A stretch of 64,000 nucleotides of DNA from Cyanobacteria bacterium UBA3301 (lineage in GTDB: Bacteria > Cyanobacteriota > Vampirovibrionia > Gastranaerophilales > Gastranaerophilaceae): NCBI GenBank assembly GCA_002361485.1, contig DESZ01000024.1, positions 1 to 64,000 on the forward strand. The letters run 5' to 3'. A program made the position numbers and the translations under genes. The notes beneath the pieces were generated by a model. The model made no database searches, was not told where the DNA came from, and saw nothing but the letters and a program-made list of their open reading frames with translations. Shown in pieces: positions 1-9,091 of this stretch; positions within the stretch are counted from its first letter, which is position 1, and each line of letters begins with the position of its first letter.

Positions 1-184
1 TTTTTGGTTATGTTATAGTATTATGTCAGTTAAAAAACTGTATATAGGTTAATTGTTTTTGTTGAATTTTAAGGGGTATTTTTTTTGTGTACTTCCATTT
101 TTTTTAATAACCCTCAAGATTTATATTTGCCTGTTTTGCATAAATAATTTACAAAAATTAACAATATTCAAAGGGTTTTAATAC

Positions 185-190
185 TATCAT
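185..190 (+). promoter_or_regulatory. Candidate -10 box for leaderless transcription of the YkgJ gene
   Basis: TATCAT matches five of six bases of TATAAT and ends 6 nt before the ATG at 197. No convincing -35 box is visible at 16-18 nt. It is listed because the same -10-to-ATG distance recurs at seven other genes in this window. Confidence 0.4.
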
Positions 191-196
191 ATAGAT

Positions 197-625
197 ATGT
201 TTGAGAAGATAAAGAAATTCATTCATTCAAAAATATTGAAAAAACATTATTGGCGTACAGGCAAATGTAAAGGGTGCGGAGAATGTTGTTCGCATATTTA
301 TGTAAAACATTTCAGACACGTTCTAAAGGATGAAAAAGAATTCGAAAGATTGCAATATATTCACAGTTTTTATTCAGGGTTAAAAGTTATCGGCAAAGAT
401 GAATTGGGGCTTATTTTTGAATGTACGCATCTTGATAAAGAGACAAAACGCTGCAAAATCCATTACAGGCGTCCCGGAATTTGCAGAAGATATCCGCAGG
501 AAGAATTGTTTTCCATGGGCGGAACACTATCTGACAAATGCGGTTACAAAATGGAGCCTATAGTATCTTTTAAAGAAGTTTTAAATAAAATCGAGAAAAA
601 ACAAAGCAAAAAGATTGTACGTTAG
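197..625 (+). CDS. YkgJ-family cysteine cluster protein
   Basis: This 142-residue protein has eight cysteines arranged as in the YkgJ (CxxCxxCC) zinc/iron-sulfur cluster family: C24, C27, C30 and C31 near the N-terminus, then C76, C86, C96 and one more in a later SDKCGY segment. The RRPGICRRYP segment is typical of the family. Family members are small cytoplasmic metal-binding proteins whose biochemical role is not settled, so I assign none. The ATG at 197 has no Shine-Dalgarno sequence but lies 6 nt after a TATCAT hexamer, which fits a leaderless mRNA. It stands alone, followed by the hairpin element at 735-1086. Confidence 0.85.
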   Translation: MFEKIKKFIHSKILKKHYWRTGKCKGCGECCSHIYVKHFRHVLKDEKEFERLQYIHSFYSGLKVIGKDELGLIFECTHLDKETKRCKIHYRRPGICRRYPQEELFSMGGTLSDKCGYKMEPIVSFKEVLNKIEKKQSKKIVR

Positions 626-685
626 TATTAGAACAGATACTGCTTTCGGCGAAACAAATCTTTATCAAAATCATTTAATATAAAC

Positions 686-699
686 ATAATACGTATTAT
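686..699. repeat. Left copy of a 14-bp palindromic direct repeat flanking element A
   Basis: ATAATACGTATTAT occurs here and again at 1111-1124, exactly bracketing the hairpin element. It is a perfect palindrome, so it could be a duplicated target site of an inserted element or a pair of protein-binding sites. Confidence 0.7.
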
Positions 700-734
700 A
701 AGTATTTATCAAAATAAGATATAATACTTGCATA

Positions 735-1086
735 GACCGCTTTCTTTGGGCGGGCAAAGAAAGCGGTCAGAAAGAAACCCGCGACCTGCTACTCCGTTCG
801 CTAATCATCTGTATTGCTCCACATACAGGCGGAATAACTCGCTGTACGCTCAAACAAATTCCGCCTTGAATTCGTGTCGCAAACAATGATTGCTCACTAC
901 GTAAAGGTCGAACATTTTAGGCGAACCGTTATTTAGGTTCGCTAAGAGATTTTGTCCGTAAGGACAAAACGGCACAAAGTGCGGTGCGATAGCACCACGT
1001 TGCAATGCGTAGCATTGCTAGAAATAGCGTGTTTTTCTTTTCGGTTCACTTTTCTTTTTGCGTCGCAATCAAAAAGAAAAGTGAAC
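735..1086 (+). repeat. Element A: chain of hairpins (candidate structured RNA or MITE-like repeat)
   Basis: This stretch has no convincing gene and is almost entirely self-complementary. Perfect stems seen: 735-748/755-768 (14 bp), 828-835/858-865 (8 bp, 22-nt loop), 921-927/936-942 (7 bp), 950-957/962-969 (8 bp), 972-975/979-982, 983-987/992-996, 1002-1008/1012-1018 (7 bp) and 1044-1060/1070-1086 (17 bp). It is homologous to element B at 38971-39370, read on the minus strand: loops are conserved while stems differ but still pair. It lies between the YkgJ gene and the small exported protein at 1146. Whether it is transcribed cannot be seen; a mobile non-coding repeat is the main alternative to a functional RNA. 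Confidence 0.75.
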
Positions 1087-1110
1087 AATATAAAATATGT
1101 CATAGTACAA

Positions 1111-1124
1111 ATAATACGTATTAT
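1111..1124. repeat. Right copy of the 14-bp palindromic direct repeat flanking element A
   Basis: Second identical copy of ATAATACGTATTAT, 22 bp before the ATG at 1146. Neighbouring bases differ from those of the left copy, so identity is limited to the 14 bp, as expected for a target-site duplication. Confidence 0.7.
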
Positions 1125-1145
1125 GTAAATCTGAAAGGAGTTTTT

Positions 1146-1436
1146 ATGAAAAAGATTTTATTACTTGGCGGATTGATATTACTACTTGTAGAACTTCAAG
1201 CACATGGGGCTTGCCTTGTCGAAAATCTAAAAAAACAAGAAGCATGCACAGGCGGAGCTTCCGGAATTGACAATTCAACCAACCAGAATTCGTTCCAATT
1301 CAAAGACCAAACCAATTATAAAGAACTTGAAAAAATGTACCAAATTCCAACCATTTCAACCCCGACACAAATGCATAATAATTTCCCGATGCTTAACCCG
1401 ACAACAAACTGTATGTTCGGAATGTGCCAACCATAA
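1146..1436 (+). CDS. Small exported cysteine-containing protein
   Basis: The 96-residue product starts with MKK and a hydrophobic stretch of about 15 residues (LLLGGLILLLVEL), which looks like a signal peptide. The rest is polar, rich in Asn, Thr and Gln, with cysteines at LVENLKK-flanking and C-terminal positions (NCMFGMCQP) that could form disulfides outside the cytoplasm. The sequence around the first Cys (AHGAC) is a poor lipobox, so a lipoprotein is possible but not supported. The start is chosen for its AAAGGAG Shine-Dalgarno 8 nt upstream; an in-frame extension to 1005 lies inside the hairpin element and is rejected. I do not recognise the family. Confidence 0.7.
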   Translation: MKKILLLGGLILLLVELQAHGACLVENLKKQEACTGGASGIDNSTNQNSFQFKDQTNYKELEKMYQIPTISTPTQMHNNFPMLNPTTNCMFGMCQP

Positions 1437-1440
1437 ACAA

Positions 1441-1470
1441 ATGGCGCAAGGAAAATTTTCCTTGCGCCAT
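1441..1470. terminator. Bidirectional Rho-independent terminator (30-nt perfect palindrome)
   Basis: Both 15-nt arms pair perfectly (ATGGCGCAAGG... and its complement). A T-rich stretch follows. It separates the convergent genes ending at 1436 and 1488 and probably serves both. Confidence 0.85.
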
Positions 1471-1487
1471 CTTTATTTAATTTATAT

Positions 1488-2861
1488 TTATCTTGCGCAA
1501 ATCGTTCTTGCTACATAAACGCCTGATGCGGAAGCTTGCAACAAGCCTCTTGTTACACCTGCACCGTCACCTATTGTAAATAAATTCTTGACCCCTTCCG
1601 TTTCAAGTTCATTTGTTAATTTTACTCTCGCAGAATAAAATTTAACTTCTATACCATAAAGCAAAGTGTATCTTGAAGCGGTTCCCGGACATAATTTATC
1701 TAATGCCTTTAACATTTCTATAATACTTGTCATTTGACGATACGGAATAACTAAACTTAAATCCCCCGGTGTTGCACAAGAAAGTGTTGGAGTTATTACA
1801 CTTGATCTTATACGTTCAGGCGTTGAACGGCGTCCGTCCAATAAATCGCCGAATCTTTGAACTAAAATTCCGCCGCCAACCATATTTGCCAATCTTGCTA
1901 TATGCTGACCGTATTGAATCGGTTCTTTAAACGGTTCCGTAAATTTTTCGCTTACCAACAGCGCAAAATTTGTATTCGGAGTTTTATAATTTGCATAACT
2001 GTGACCGTTAACTGTCGCAATACCCGAATAATTTTCCTGAACGACTTCACCGTTCGGATTCATACAAAATGTACGAACTTCATCCCCGAAAGTCGGTGAA
2101 TGATAAATCAATTTTGATTCATATAATTTTGATGTTAACGGTTCAAAAACAGGAGCCGGAAGCTCTACTCTGACCCCAACATCAACCGCATTATTTACCA
2201 TACCGATTTTATGTTTTGCAAACTCTTGAGTAAGCCAATCTGCCCCTTCTCTGCCGGGAGCTATAATTGTATATTCCGCAGAAATAACATCCCCGTTATC
2301 CAGTTCAATACCTTTTACCTGCTCACATTCAACAATCAAAGATTTTGCAGTTACGTTATTCAAAATCGTAATACGCTCATCCAAATAATCCTGCATATTT
2401 TTCAAAACATCCAAGCTTCTTTCCGTACCCAAATGCCTTACAGGCGAATGAACCAGTTTTAGTTCCGCTAAAACCGCTTGATGTGAAAGTTCTTCAAAAA
2501 CTTTTTTATCAGTACCGAAAACTTCTTCAGTTGCGCCATATTTTAAATACAAATCATCAGCATAAGATATTAAATCTTCTGCCTGTTTTCTTGTCATATA
2601 ATCAACCAGATGTCCGCCTACATCAGGAGTAAGAGTCAATTTCCCGTCAGAAAATGCACCGGCACCACCCCATCCGCAAAGCAATCCGCATTTTTTACAA
2701 TTTACACACTTTGGCGAACCTTGCCTTAAAGGACATTTACGCGTTTCAATCCTTTGACCTTTTTCGATTAAAACAACCTTCCAATCAGGTTTTAATTTCA
2801 TTATCTCTAATGCGGCAAAAATTCCCGCAGGTCCTGCTCCTATAATAGCGACGTTATACAT
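1488..2861 (-). CDS. NAD(P)/FAD-dependent dehydrogenase (COG2509 type)
   Basis: The 457-residue flavoprotein has an N-terminal Rossmann motif (IGAGPAGIFAALE) for FAD and a cysteine-rich segment (CPLRQGSPKCVNCKKCGLLCG) followed by GWGGAGAFSDGKL, the signature of the uncharacterised FAD-dependent dehydrogenases of COG2509. A second dinucleotide-type motif near the C-terminus reads FTIGDGAGVTRGLLQA. The substrate of this family is not known. The ATG at 2861 has a GGGAGA Shine-Dalgarno. It lies downstream of the GH13-like gene on the same strand, 95 bp away, and may be co-transcribed with it. Confidence 0.9.
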   Translation of the reverse strand: MYNVAIIGAGPAGIFAALEIMKLKPDWKVVLIEKGQRIETRKCPLRQGSPKCVNCKKCGLLCGWGGAGAFSDGKLTLTPDVGGHLVDYMTRKQAEDLISYADDLYLKYGATEEVFGTDKKVFEELSHQAVLAELKLVHSPVRHLGTERSLDVLKNMQDYLDERITILNNVTAKSLIVECEQVKGIELDNGDVISAEYTIIAPGREGADWLTQEFAKHKIGMVNNAVDVGVRVELPAPVFEPLTSKLYESKLIYHSPTFGDEVRTFCMNPNGEVVQENYSGIATVNGHSYANYKTPNTNFALLVSEKFTEPFKEPIQYGQHIARLANMVGGGILVQRFGDLLDGRRSTPERIRSSVITPTLSCATPGDLSLVIPYRQMTSIIEMLKALDKLCPGTASRYTLLYGIEVKFYSARVKLTNELETEGVKNLFTIGDGAGVTRGLLQASASGVYVARTICAR

Positions 2862-2956
2862 CTTTTTTCTCCCTGTTTTCGCTGAACATCATCGGTTGAA
2901 TTTCTCAACCAATTAAGCATAACCTAAACATTATTCAAATTCAATGCAAATATAAA

Positions 2957-5900
2957 TTATCCGTTACACTTTTGCAATGAGGCATAAGTATTTACTACAA
3001 AATCAGAGTTTGGTTTAACACTTCCGGTAAACGATAACGGTTTTGTATACGAAGGCACATGATATAAAACTAAAGTAGTGTCATCAACAACAATCTTACC
3101 GTTATTTGTATCGTGTTTTAAGAAATACTTGCCGTTGACCTCATTTACGGTGTACCAATCATTAGGATCATTTGCATTTTGAAATTTTGTACCGTTTTCA
3201 ATTCCCGGAATACCGATTCCTAATGCGCCGTCTTTTACGTCTCCTGAATTTTCAAAATTTAATTTTATAGAATCCAATTCGAGTGCTAAAGGTTTATAAT
3301 CCTGCTCATTATCATACATTTTTTTGTAATCATGATATTCGTTATGTTGTTTGTGTAAATTTATTACTGAAATAGTCATTCGACCGTCTGTACTTTGCTG
3401 CAATACAGCAGGAAGTTTTCCCTGATATCCTGAACCTAAAGCATGCCCGTCTTGCATTGGCAATACAAACGGAGCGCCGTTATTTAGCGCATTACATTCC
3501 GGTTTACGCCTTATCGCCATAACCTTATCAAATTTTTCTTTATAATCTTTTATAAACGGTTTATATTTTTCGTGTCCTTCTTGCGCCCATTCATTATGGA
3601 CTTTTTGACGGCAAGCAACATACATATTCTTTTTCTCGGTATCATAACCTGTTGCTCCTAAATCATCACCGTCAAACAATGTTGGCATCCCCGGTAATGC
3701 CGCTAAAACCTTTGTCATAGCAAGCATTTTATTCATTGCAGGTTTCATCGCACTTTCAAAGACTTTATCTTGATATTCTTTTTTCATATATTTAGGCATA
3801 TCTAACCCGTAATATTTTTCTGCTTGCTTTAATACCATTTCAATATTAACATCTATCGGCTTTACTCCAAAAGCATCAGCTTCAAAATATCTTCCGTTGT
3901 ATCTTCCGTTTGATAAATCGGTCAAAGCTTTACTTACGGCCTCATAATTTTTCTTATATTTTCGCTCGCCTAATTTTGATTCGTATTCTTTTAAAACATC
4001 AATCAATGCTTTGTGTAAATGCAACCCCATAGCAACAGCCATCGGTGATGCCGAATTAAAATTATATTTTGAAGCTTTATATGCAATATCATCAGGGTTT
4101 GAGAACCAATCATCATTTAACAATCTGTATGCATCCTGTCTGTGAGAATCTGTATCAAAAGTAAAATCCGAATAAAACATTTCCATATCTAAAGCTATAC
4201 AATGAAGCGGACGAGGTTTATCATGATTTGAGAAGAACGTATATGAATAAACCGCAGAAGGCATAGAATTATTTTTCAAAGAGCCCTGACCTTCATTATT
4301 TAATAATATATTTCGCAATTCCCAAGCCAGCTGATTAGGATTTTCATCCACCACAGGACCGTCATTTTTAGTTTCCAAGAACTTTCCGTCTTGAGGCGAA
4401 CGAGCAAACAATTTAACGACTTTATAGAAATAATTTGCATAATCAGCAATTGAAGTCATGCCCGTTTCTCTGATGAGTTTTTGATTAATATCGCTTGAAT
4501 TTCTGAATTTGTCACTTCTTGCGCCCCAACCCTGAGACCATAATTCATGTTCATTTGTAACCTCTGCCACCATATATGAATTACGATTTTCTCTGTATAC
4601 TCCGCGTGCAAAACGTGACCAAAAATCAATGATATCTTGCCAAGTATCCTCAAAATCCATATATCCGTTACGCATTGCTTCGACATCGGCGATATCTTTT
4701 GTAGCATCAATTCTCCAATCTAATCCGGCTTGAGTCTTATCTATAATTACATCAGCCAGTTTAAAGCTGTCAGCACTTGTTCCGGCATATGCTTTTATGA
4801 TACTATCCTTCATAAAGGAAATATCTTCGTCTTTTAACAAACTCATTCCTTCTCGTAATTTATCCAGTAAAAGTTCGGCTTCATCTTTTGGAGATACAGC
4901 CATATCAATTCCCAAGCTCTGAGTACTTACTTGATTTAATGCGTCATAATCATATACAATTTCACCGTTGTCTTTTTTGAATCGAATTTCTGTTTGCGGC
5001 GCAAGAGATTTTACTATTGCATACTTTGCTATTTGCGGAAGAATTAGCGGAAGCGTGTACTGTCCGAATTCGGTAACTTCATCTCCGTCAAATAACTTTG
5101 ACTGTTCAGGCATAGACTCATTCACACTATCAAGAACTCTTCGTGCAAAATCACTCATCTGATTTATATATATATCTTCCATTTGAGTATATGTTTCTAA
5201 ATATTCTTTTGGCAAATTCGGATTGCCGTTTTTATATATTTCGTAACGAGTAAGTTCAACTTCCTCAAAATTGGATGCCCTTTTTGCTATCATTGGCGAG
5301 GCAAAAATTGATACCAAATTATTTTCAAATTCTATTGATTCAAGCGGAAAATTCATCAAACCTTCAAGAATTTGAGAATTTTTATCCTCGTATGAAAGTC
5401 TTCTTTTATTGTTATACTCACCATTTAATACATTTCTTACTTCATCTTCACTTAATTGCTTATGAGTTTTATCAATAGCAACAGGGAAAATTTTGCCGTC
5501 AGCTTTGCCTGTAATATCGTTATACACTTTTTTAGGATTTGCTTTATCAACATTTTTTAAATTTTGGGCTATATATAATCTCAAAATATCGTCAGTTGTT
5601 CTTGTCCAATATCTTCCGACTTCAACCGCATAATCTTGAACCTGAGCATTAGCGACAGCCAAACGTCTTCTTTCTCTTTCACGGTCAGCAGGCTTCAAAT
5701 TTTTTAACGCCATTGTATCGGTATGAGATTGTACAAAATTTAATTTTGCAATATCAGGGTTTGCATCCCAAGTTTCAAAACCGCTTTCGTGCTTCCCTGA
5801 CACATACCAATTATAAAACTTTGATACAAAACGCGTTCCTTCATATTCTTTCAATCTGATTTTTTCTTCTCGCGGTAAAGATTTATTATATTCGTTTAAA

Positions 5901-7111
5901 GCATCTATATTTTTCTCAAATTCTTCAGGTTCAATTTCTAAAAGCACAGGGAAAATAGAATCATTATGAGTATGCAAATCATAAACATTTTCTTTACTTG
6001 ATACCGTATAATTTGTTATAGGATGCTGAGTATCCGCCAAATCATGTTCAGATACATATCGAGGATCAAGATACTGTATATAAGTCGGCTTTTTCGGATT
6101 ATACACCGGATTTTCTTCTTTTATGATATTTCCGATAGGAATTTGTCTGTAATTTACCGGTGAGTTAATTAATTTGAACGAAATATTTCTTGTATCGTTA
6201 GGAAAAATTCCCAAAGACCAAGGCGCTAATTCTCTGCTTCCCGCTCTAAACCATCTGTAAAACGGGGATTTTACGCCCCATTTTAGCATATGAGTAAAAT
6301 GTGCACCTTGCAAACCTTCGTTTACAAATGCACCGTCAGAAACCCAATTCAAACCATGCGCAAATAATTTTCTCTGCATTGAAGCATAGTTATTAATATT
6401 TCCTAACGCAGGAGAAATTTGAAACATTTCTTCAAGCCAATATTGATGCGAGCTCAATCTGTCACGCGCGAATATCGGCAATCCTACAATTCTTGAATAT
6501 TCATCAAATTTTCCTTCGTCTATATCTTTTTCAATTCCGGCAAGAGTTCCGCCCATCTTGTTCCAAAGAGTTTTTACATCATTTTCTGCTCTTAGACGTA
6601 ATTCATTATCAGTACTATATGATCCGTCATTATTATATACAACCCCGACATTCTGCGAATCAGGAATTACAAGTTTCATAGATCCGCCTTTTGACATGAC
6701 AGAACCATTCGGAAGAACTATATTCACTCGTTCCGATTTGCCGTTAACAGGAATATTATCACCAGCATCCAAATATACCCTTGAATTCCATTCCCCCTTA
6801 TTTTTTACCAAATAATGATATCCGAAAGGCTCATCATCTGACAATCCGAAATCTGCAGCCAAGTCAAAACGATTTACGCCTTTACTTATGTTGAATCTGG
6901 ATTGTCCGTCGTAATTAGACATCACTTCAGTCGTATAATAATTATTGTATTCATCTTTTCCAAGTTTATAAAACTCTATTTCAACTTCTTGTCTGTTTGA
7001 ATCATACGGATACGAGAATTCGGCATTTTTAAATCCTGATTCATCTTTAACAATTTTAAATCCCGTAAAACTTTGAGGGTTTCTCGTTTCTGTGCTTAAG
7101 CTTACCTTCAC
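2957..7111 (-). CDS. Very large GH13 (alpha-amylase superfamily)-like protein
   Basis: At 1384 residues this is far longer than usual GH13 enzymes (about 450-700). GH13-like landmarks are spread out: FETWDANPDIAKLN near residue 450 (the W..PDLPKLN segment before the nucleophile region), FFSNHDKPR near 966 (region IV, NHD) and LPGMPTLFDGDDLGATGYD near 1145 (PG.P..Y.G.E.G). Where the D-G-x-R-x-D nucleophile motif would be expected, near residue 509, I read DDILRLY, which has Tyr instead of the Asp nucleophile; my alignment is by eye. There is no signal peptide. The N-terminus reads NPQSFTGF. The start is a GTG with an AAGGAG Shine-Dalgarno. A role in cytoplasmic alpha-glucan metabolism is inferred. 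Confidence 0.7.
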   Translation of the reverse strand: MKVSLSTETRNPQSFTGFKIVKDESGFKNAEFSYPYDSNRQEVEIEFYKLGKDEYNNYYTTEVMSNYDGQSRFNISKGVNRFDLAADFGLSDDEPFGYHYLVKNKGEWNSRVYLDAGDNIPVNGKSERVNIVLPNGSVMSKGGSMKLVIPDSQNVGVVYNNDGSYSTDNELRLRAENDVKTLWNKMGGTLAGIEKDIDEGKFDEYSRIVGLPIFARDRLSSHQYWLEEMFQISPALGNINNYASMQRKLFAHGLNWVSDGAFVNEGLQGAHFTHMLKWGVKSPFYRWFRAGSRELAPWSLGIFPNDTRNISFKLINSPVNYRQIPIGNIIKEENPVYNPKKPTYIQYLDPRYVSEHDLADTQHPITNYTVSSKENVYDLHTHNDSIFPVLLEIEPEEFEKNIDALNEYNKSLPREEKIRLKEYEGTRFVSKFYNWYVSGKHESGFETWDANPDIAKLNFVQSHTDTMALKNLKPADRERERRRLAVANAQVQDYAVEVGRYWTRTTDDILRLYIAQNLKNVDKANPKKVYNDITGKADGKIFPVAIDKTHKQLSEDEVRNVLNGEYNNKRRLSYEDKNSQILEGLMNFPLESIEFENNLVSIFASPMIAKRASNFEEVELTRYEIYKNGNPNLPKEYLETYTQMEDIYINQMSDFARRVLDSVNESMPEQSKLFDGDEVTEFGQYTLPLILPQIAKYAIVKSLAPQTEIRFKKDNGEIVYDYDALNQVSTQSLGIDMAVSPKDEAELLLDKLREGMSLLKDEDISFMKDSIIKAYAGTSADSFKLADVIIDKTQAGLDWRIDATKDIADVEAMRNGYMDFEDTWQDIIDFWSRFARGVYRENRNSYMVAEVTNEHELWSQGWGARSDKFRNSSDINQKLIRETGMTSIADYANYFYKVVKLFARSPQDGKFLETKNDGPVVDENPNQLAWELRNILLNNEGQGSLKNNSMPSAVYSYTFFSNHDKPRPLHCIALDMEMFYSDFTFDTDSHRQDAYRLLNDDWFSNPDDIAYKASKYNFNSASPMAVAMGLHLHKALIDVLKEYESKLGERKYKKNYEAVSKALTDLSNGRYNGRYFEADAFGVKPIDVNIEMVLKQAEKYYGLDMPKYMKKEYQDKVFESAMKPAMNKMLAMTKVLAALPGMPTLFDGDDLGATGYDTEKKNMYVACRQKVHNEWAQEGHEKYKPFIKDYKEKFDKVMAIRRKPECNALNNGAPFVLPMQDGHALGSGYQGKLPAVLQQSTDGRMTISVINLHKQHNEYHDYKKMYDNEQDYKPLALELDSIKLNFENSGDVKDGALGIGIPGIENGTKFQNANDPNDWYTVNEVNGKYFLKHDTNNGKIVVDDTTLVLYHVPSYTKPLSFTGSVKPNSDFVVNTYASLQKCNG

Positions 7112-7270
7112 AATGAACTCCTTACCTCAAATTATAACAAAGCTGAAAAAAATTTTTTGTTAAATTCTATGAGTTTATTAAGAAATTTTTACAATAAAAT
7201 GATACAAAATGTGGTCATTTTGGTTTATAATTTATTGTATAATTTACAATTATTTTAACGGAGAAGAAGT

Positions 7271-8533
7271 ATGATTACAGATATAAAATGCGATATTAAA
7301 GACATAAATTTAGCCCCTCAAGGGAAGAAACAAATTGATTGGGCGTTTAAAGATATGCCCGTTTTGCGTTCAATAAGAGAAAGATTTATAAAAGAACAAC
7401 CTTTTAAAGGATTAAAATTATCAGCATGCGTCCACGTTACAAAAGAAACAGCAGCATTGTGTACTGTTATGCAAGCAGGCGGTGCAGATGCCATTTTAGT
7501 TGCATCAAATCCACTATCAACCCAAGATGATGTTGCAGCCGCTTTAGTAAAATACTACAACATACCTGTCTATGCAATTGCGGGTGAAAGTGTTGATACA
7601 TACAAAAAACATATAGAAGAAGCCATAAACTTTAATCCTGACATTATAATTGATGACGGTTGTGATATGGTTTCAACAATTCACGAAAAAAGACCTGATT
7701 TAATAGGAAAAATTATCGGCTCAACCGAAGAAACAACAACAGGCATTATAAGATTAAAAGCTATGGAAGCGCAAGGTACATTAGGATTTCCTGCAGTCGG
7801 AGTTAATACAAGCTTAACAAAACACTTATATGATAACAGATACGGAACAGGGCAAAGTTCTTTTGACGGAGTTATGCGCGCAGCTAATATTCTTGTTGCA
7901 GGGAAAACCGTTGTTGTTTCAGGCTACGGTTGGTGCGGTAAAGGGGTAGCTTTAAGAGCAAAAGCACTGGGCGCAAACGTTATAGTTTGCGAAGTCGACC
8001 CTCTAAAAGCTTTAGAAGCAGCTATGGAAGGTTACAGAGTAATGCCGATTGCAAAAGCAGCTTTAGAAGGCGATATTTTCTTAACAGTTACGGGGGATAA
8101 GCACGTTGTTGACGTTGAACACCTTTTATCAATGAAAGACGGAGCTTTTGTAGGTAACGTAGGACACTTTGATTGGGAAGTCAATGTCGGTGATTTAAAA
8201 GCTCATACAAAAGAAATAAAAGAAATTCGTCCTAATCTTGAAGAATATGTTTTGAATAACGGTAAATCAATATATGTAATAGCACAAGGACGTTTAGTCA
8301 ATCTTGTGGCTGCCGAAGGGCATCCTGCAAGCGTTATGGATATGAGTTTTGCAAACCAAGCTTTAGGCATAGAATTTTTGGTAAAAAATAAAGGAAAATT
8401 AGAAAACAAACTCTACACCCTACCGCAAGAAGTTGACTACAAAATAGCAGAATTAAAATTAAAATCCATGGGAATAGAAATAGATACCCTTACAGAAGAA
8501 CAGGAAAAATATTTAAACAGTTGGAAAATTTAA
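7271..8533 (+). CDS. ahcY: Adenosylhomocysteinase (S-adenosyl-L-homocysteine hydrolase)
   Basis: This 420-residue enzyme splits S-adenosylhomocysteine into adenosine and homocysteine in the methyl cycle, using bound NAD. Diagnostic segments are SACVHVTKETAALC near the N-terminus, DDGCDMV, GSTEETTTG, the NAD-binding VSGYGWCGKGVALRA near residue 215, GNVGHFDWEV and the C-terminal region that completes the NAD pocket. Length matches the bacterial/archaeal short form. The ATG follows a GGAGAAGAA Shine-Dalgarno. It is divergent from the GH13-like gene across a 159-bp spacer, in which I find no SAH riboswitch. Confidence 0.97.
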   Translation: MITDIKCDIKDINLAPQGKKQIDWAFKDMPVLRSIRERFIKEQPFKGLKLSACVHVTKETAALCTVMQAGGADAILVASNPLSTQDDVAAALVKYYNIPVYAIAGESVDTYKKHIEEAINFNPDIIIDDGCDMVSTIHEKRPDLIGKIIGSTEETTTGIIRLKAMEAQGTLGFPAVGVNTSLTKHLYDNRYGTGQSSFDGVMRAANILVAGKTVVVSGYGWCGKGVALRAKALGANVIVCEVDPLKALEAAMEGYRVMPIAKAALEGDIFLTVTGDKHVVDVEHLLSMKDGAFVGNVGHFDWEVNVGDLKAHTKEIKEIRPNLEEYVLNNGKSIYVIAQGRLVNLVAAEGHPASVMDMSFANQALGIEFLVKNKGKLENKLYTLPQEVDYKIAELKLKSMGIEIDTLTEEQEKYLNSWKI

Positions 8534-8542
8534 TTATCCCAA

Positions 8543-8890
8543 TTAATAACAACAACGGATTGCGGGATAATAATATCCGCATCCAAACATCCCTGAATTG
8601 AACATAAACCATGGAGAACATACGCCAAGCATTGCATAAGTAGCCATTGCATTTGCCTGCGGATTACCGTAGCCGTAATATCCGTTAATTATATTACCTG
8701 CAGGATTGCCGTACATTTGCATCCCATAAGCTATTTCATTACGGATAAGTCCGTTTGTTATGTTGCCGAATAAGCCAGCATTTGCTATCGGAGCAGGGAC
8801 TCCTGCTTTTATCTGCTGCGAATATGTTATGCCGGAACTTAACATACAATCTATTCCGCTTAATGCTCTTATTGCATCCGCTAAACTCAT
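8543..8890 (-). CDS. Hypothetical Gly/Asn/Tyr-rich protein
   Basis: This 115-residue protein starts MSLADAIRAL and is rich in Gly, Ala, Asn and Tyr. It contains loose NPxGN/GNPQAN repeats in the middle and a Cys/Tyr-rich C-terminus (GCGYYYPAIRCCY). No signal peptide is evident. The composition suggests a structural or spore/coat-like low-complexity protein, but I do not recognise it. The start at 8890 is chosen for the AAGGAG Shine-Dalgarno 6 nt upstream; a longer reading frame to 8962 has no support. It is convergent with ahcY, 9 bp away. Confidence 0.65.
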   Translation of the reverse strand: MSLADAIRALSGIDCMLSSGITYSQQIKAGVPAPIANAGLFGNITNGLIRNEIAYGMQMYGNPAGNIINGYYGYGNPQANAMATYAMLGVCSPWFMFNSGMFGCGYYYPAIRCCY

Positions 8891-9091
8891 AGCTCTCCTT
8901 GTAATTATACTTATACATGTATATAAAGGATTTTTTTCATGCAAAATTGCAAATATTATCATAAATATTAAGATATATTAAGTATACAAATTATATATCA
9001 TTAAGTTTCTTATTAAATAAAATACCTGCCCTCTTGCCTTCTTGGCTTCCGAATTTCTCAAAAAGCCATATTCAAGCGTAAAACGACGGAA

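Noticed and set aside
686..1124. CRISPR array or tandem repeat cluster
   Set aside because: The repeats are inverted pairs of different sequence, with only one direct repeat pair at the edges and no regular spacers.
1005..1145. In-frame N-terminal extension of the small exported protein
   Set aside because: It runs through the long hairpin of element A, and a Shine-Dalgarno site and signal peptide favour the ATG at 1146.
2894..2910. Weak hairpin (GGTTGA/TCAACC) after the GH13-like gene as a terminator
   Set aside because: Only 6 bp with no T tract on the minus strand; read-through into the FAD dehydrogenase gene is as likely.
7112..7270. SAH riboswitch upstream of ahcY
   Set aside because: The spacer is AT-rich with no G/C-rich stems or conserved SAH-riboswitch core.
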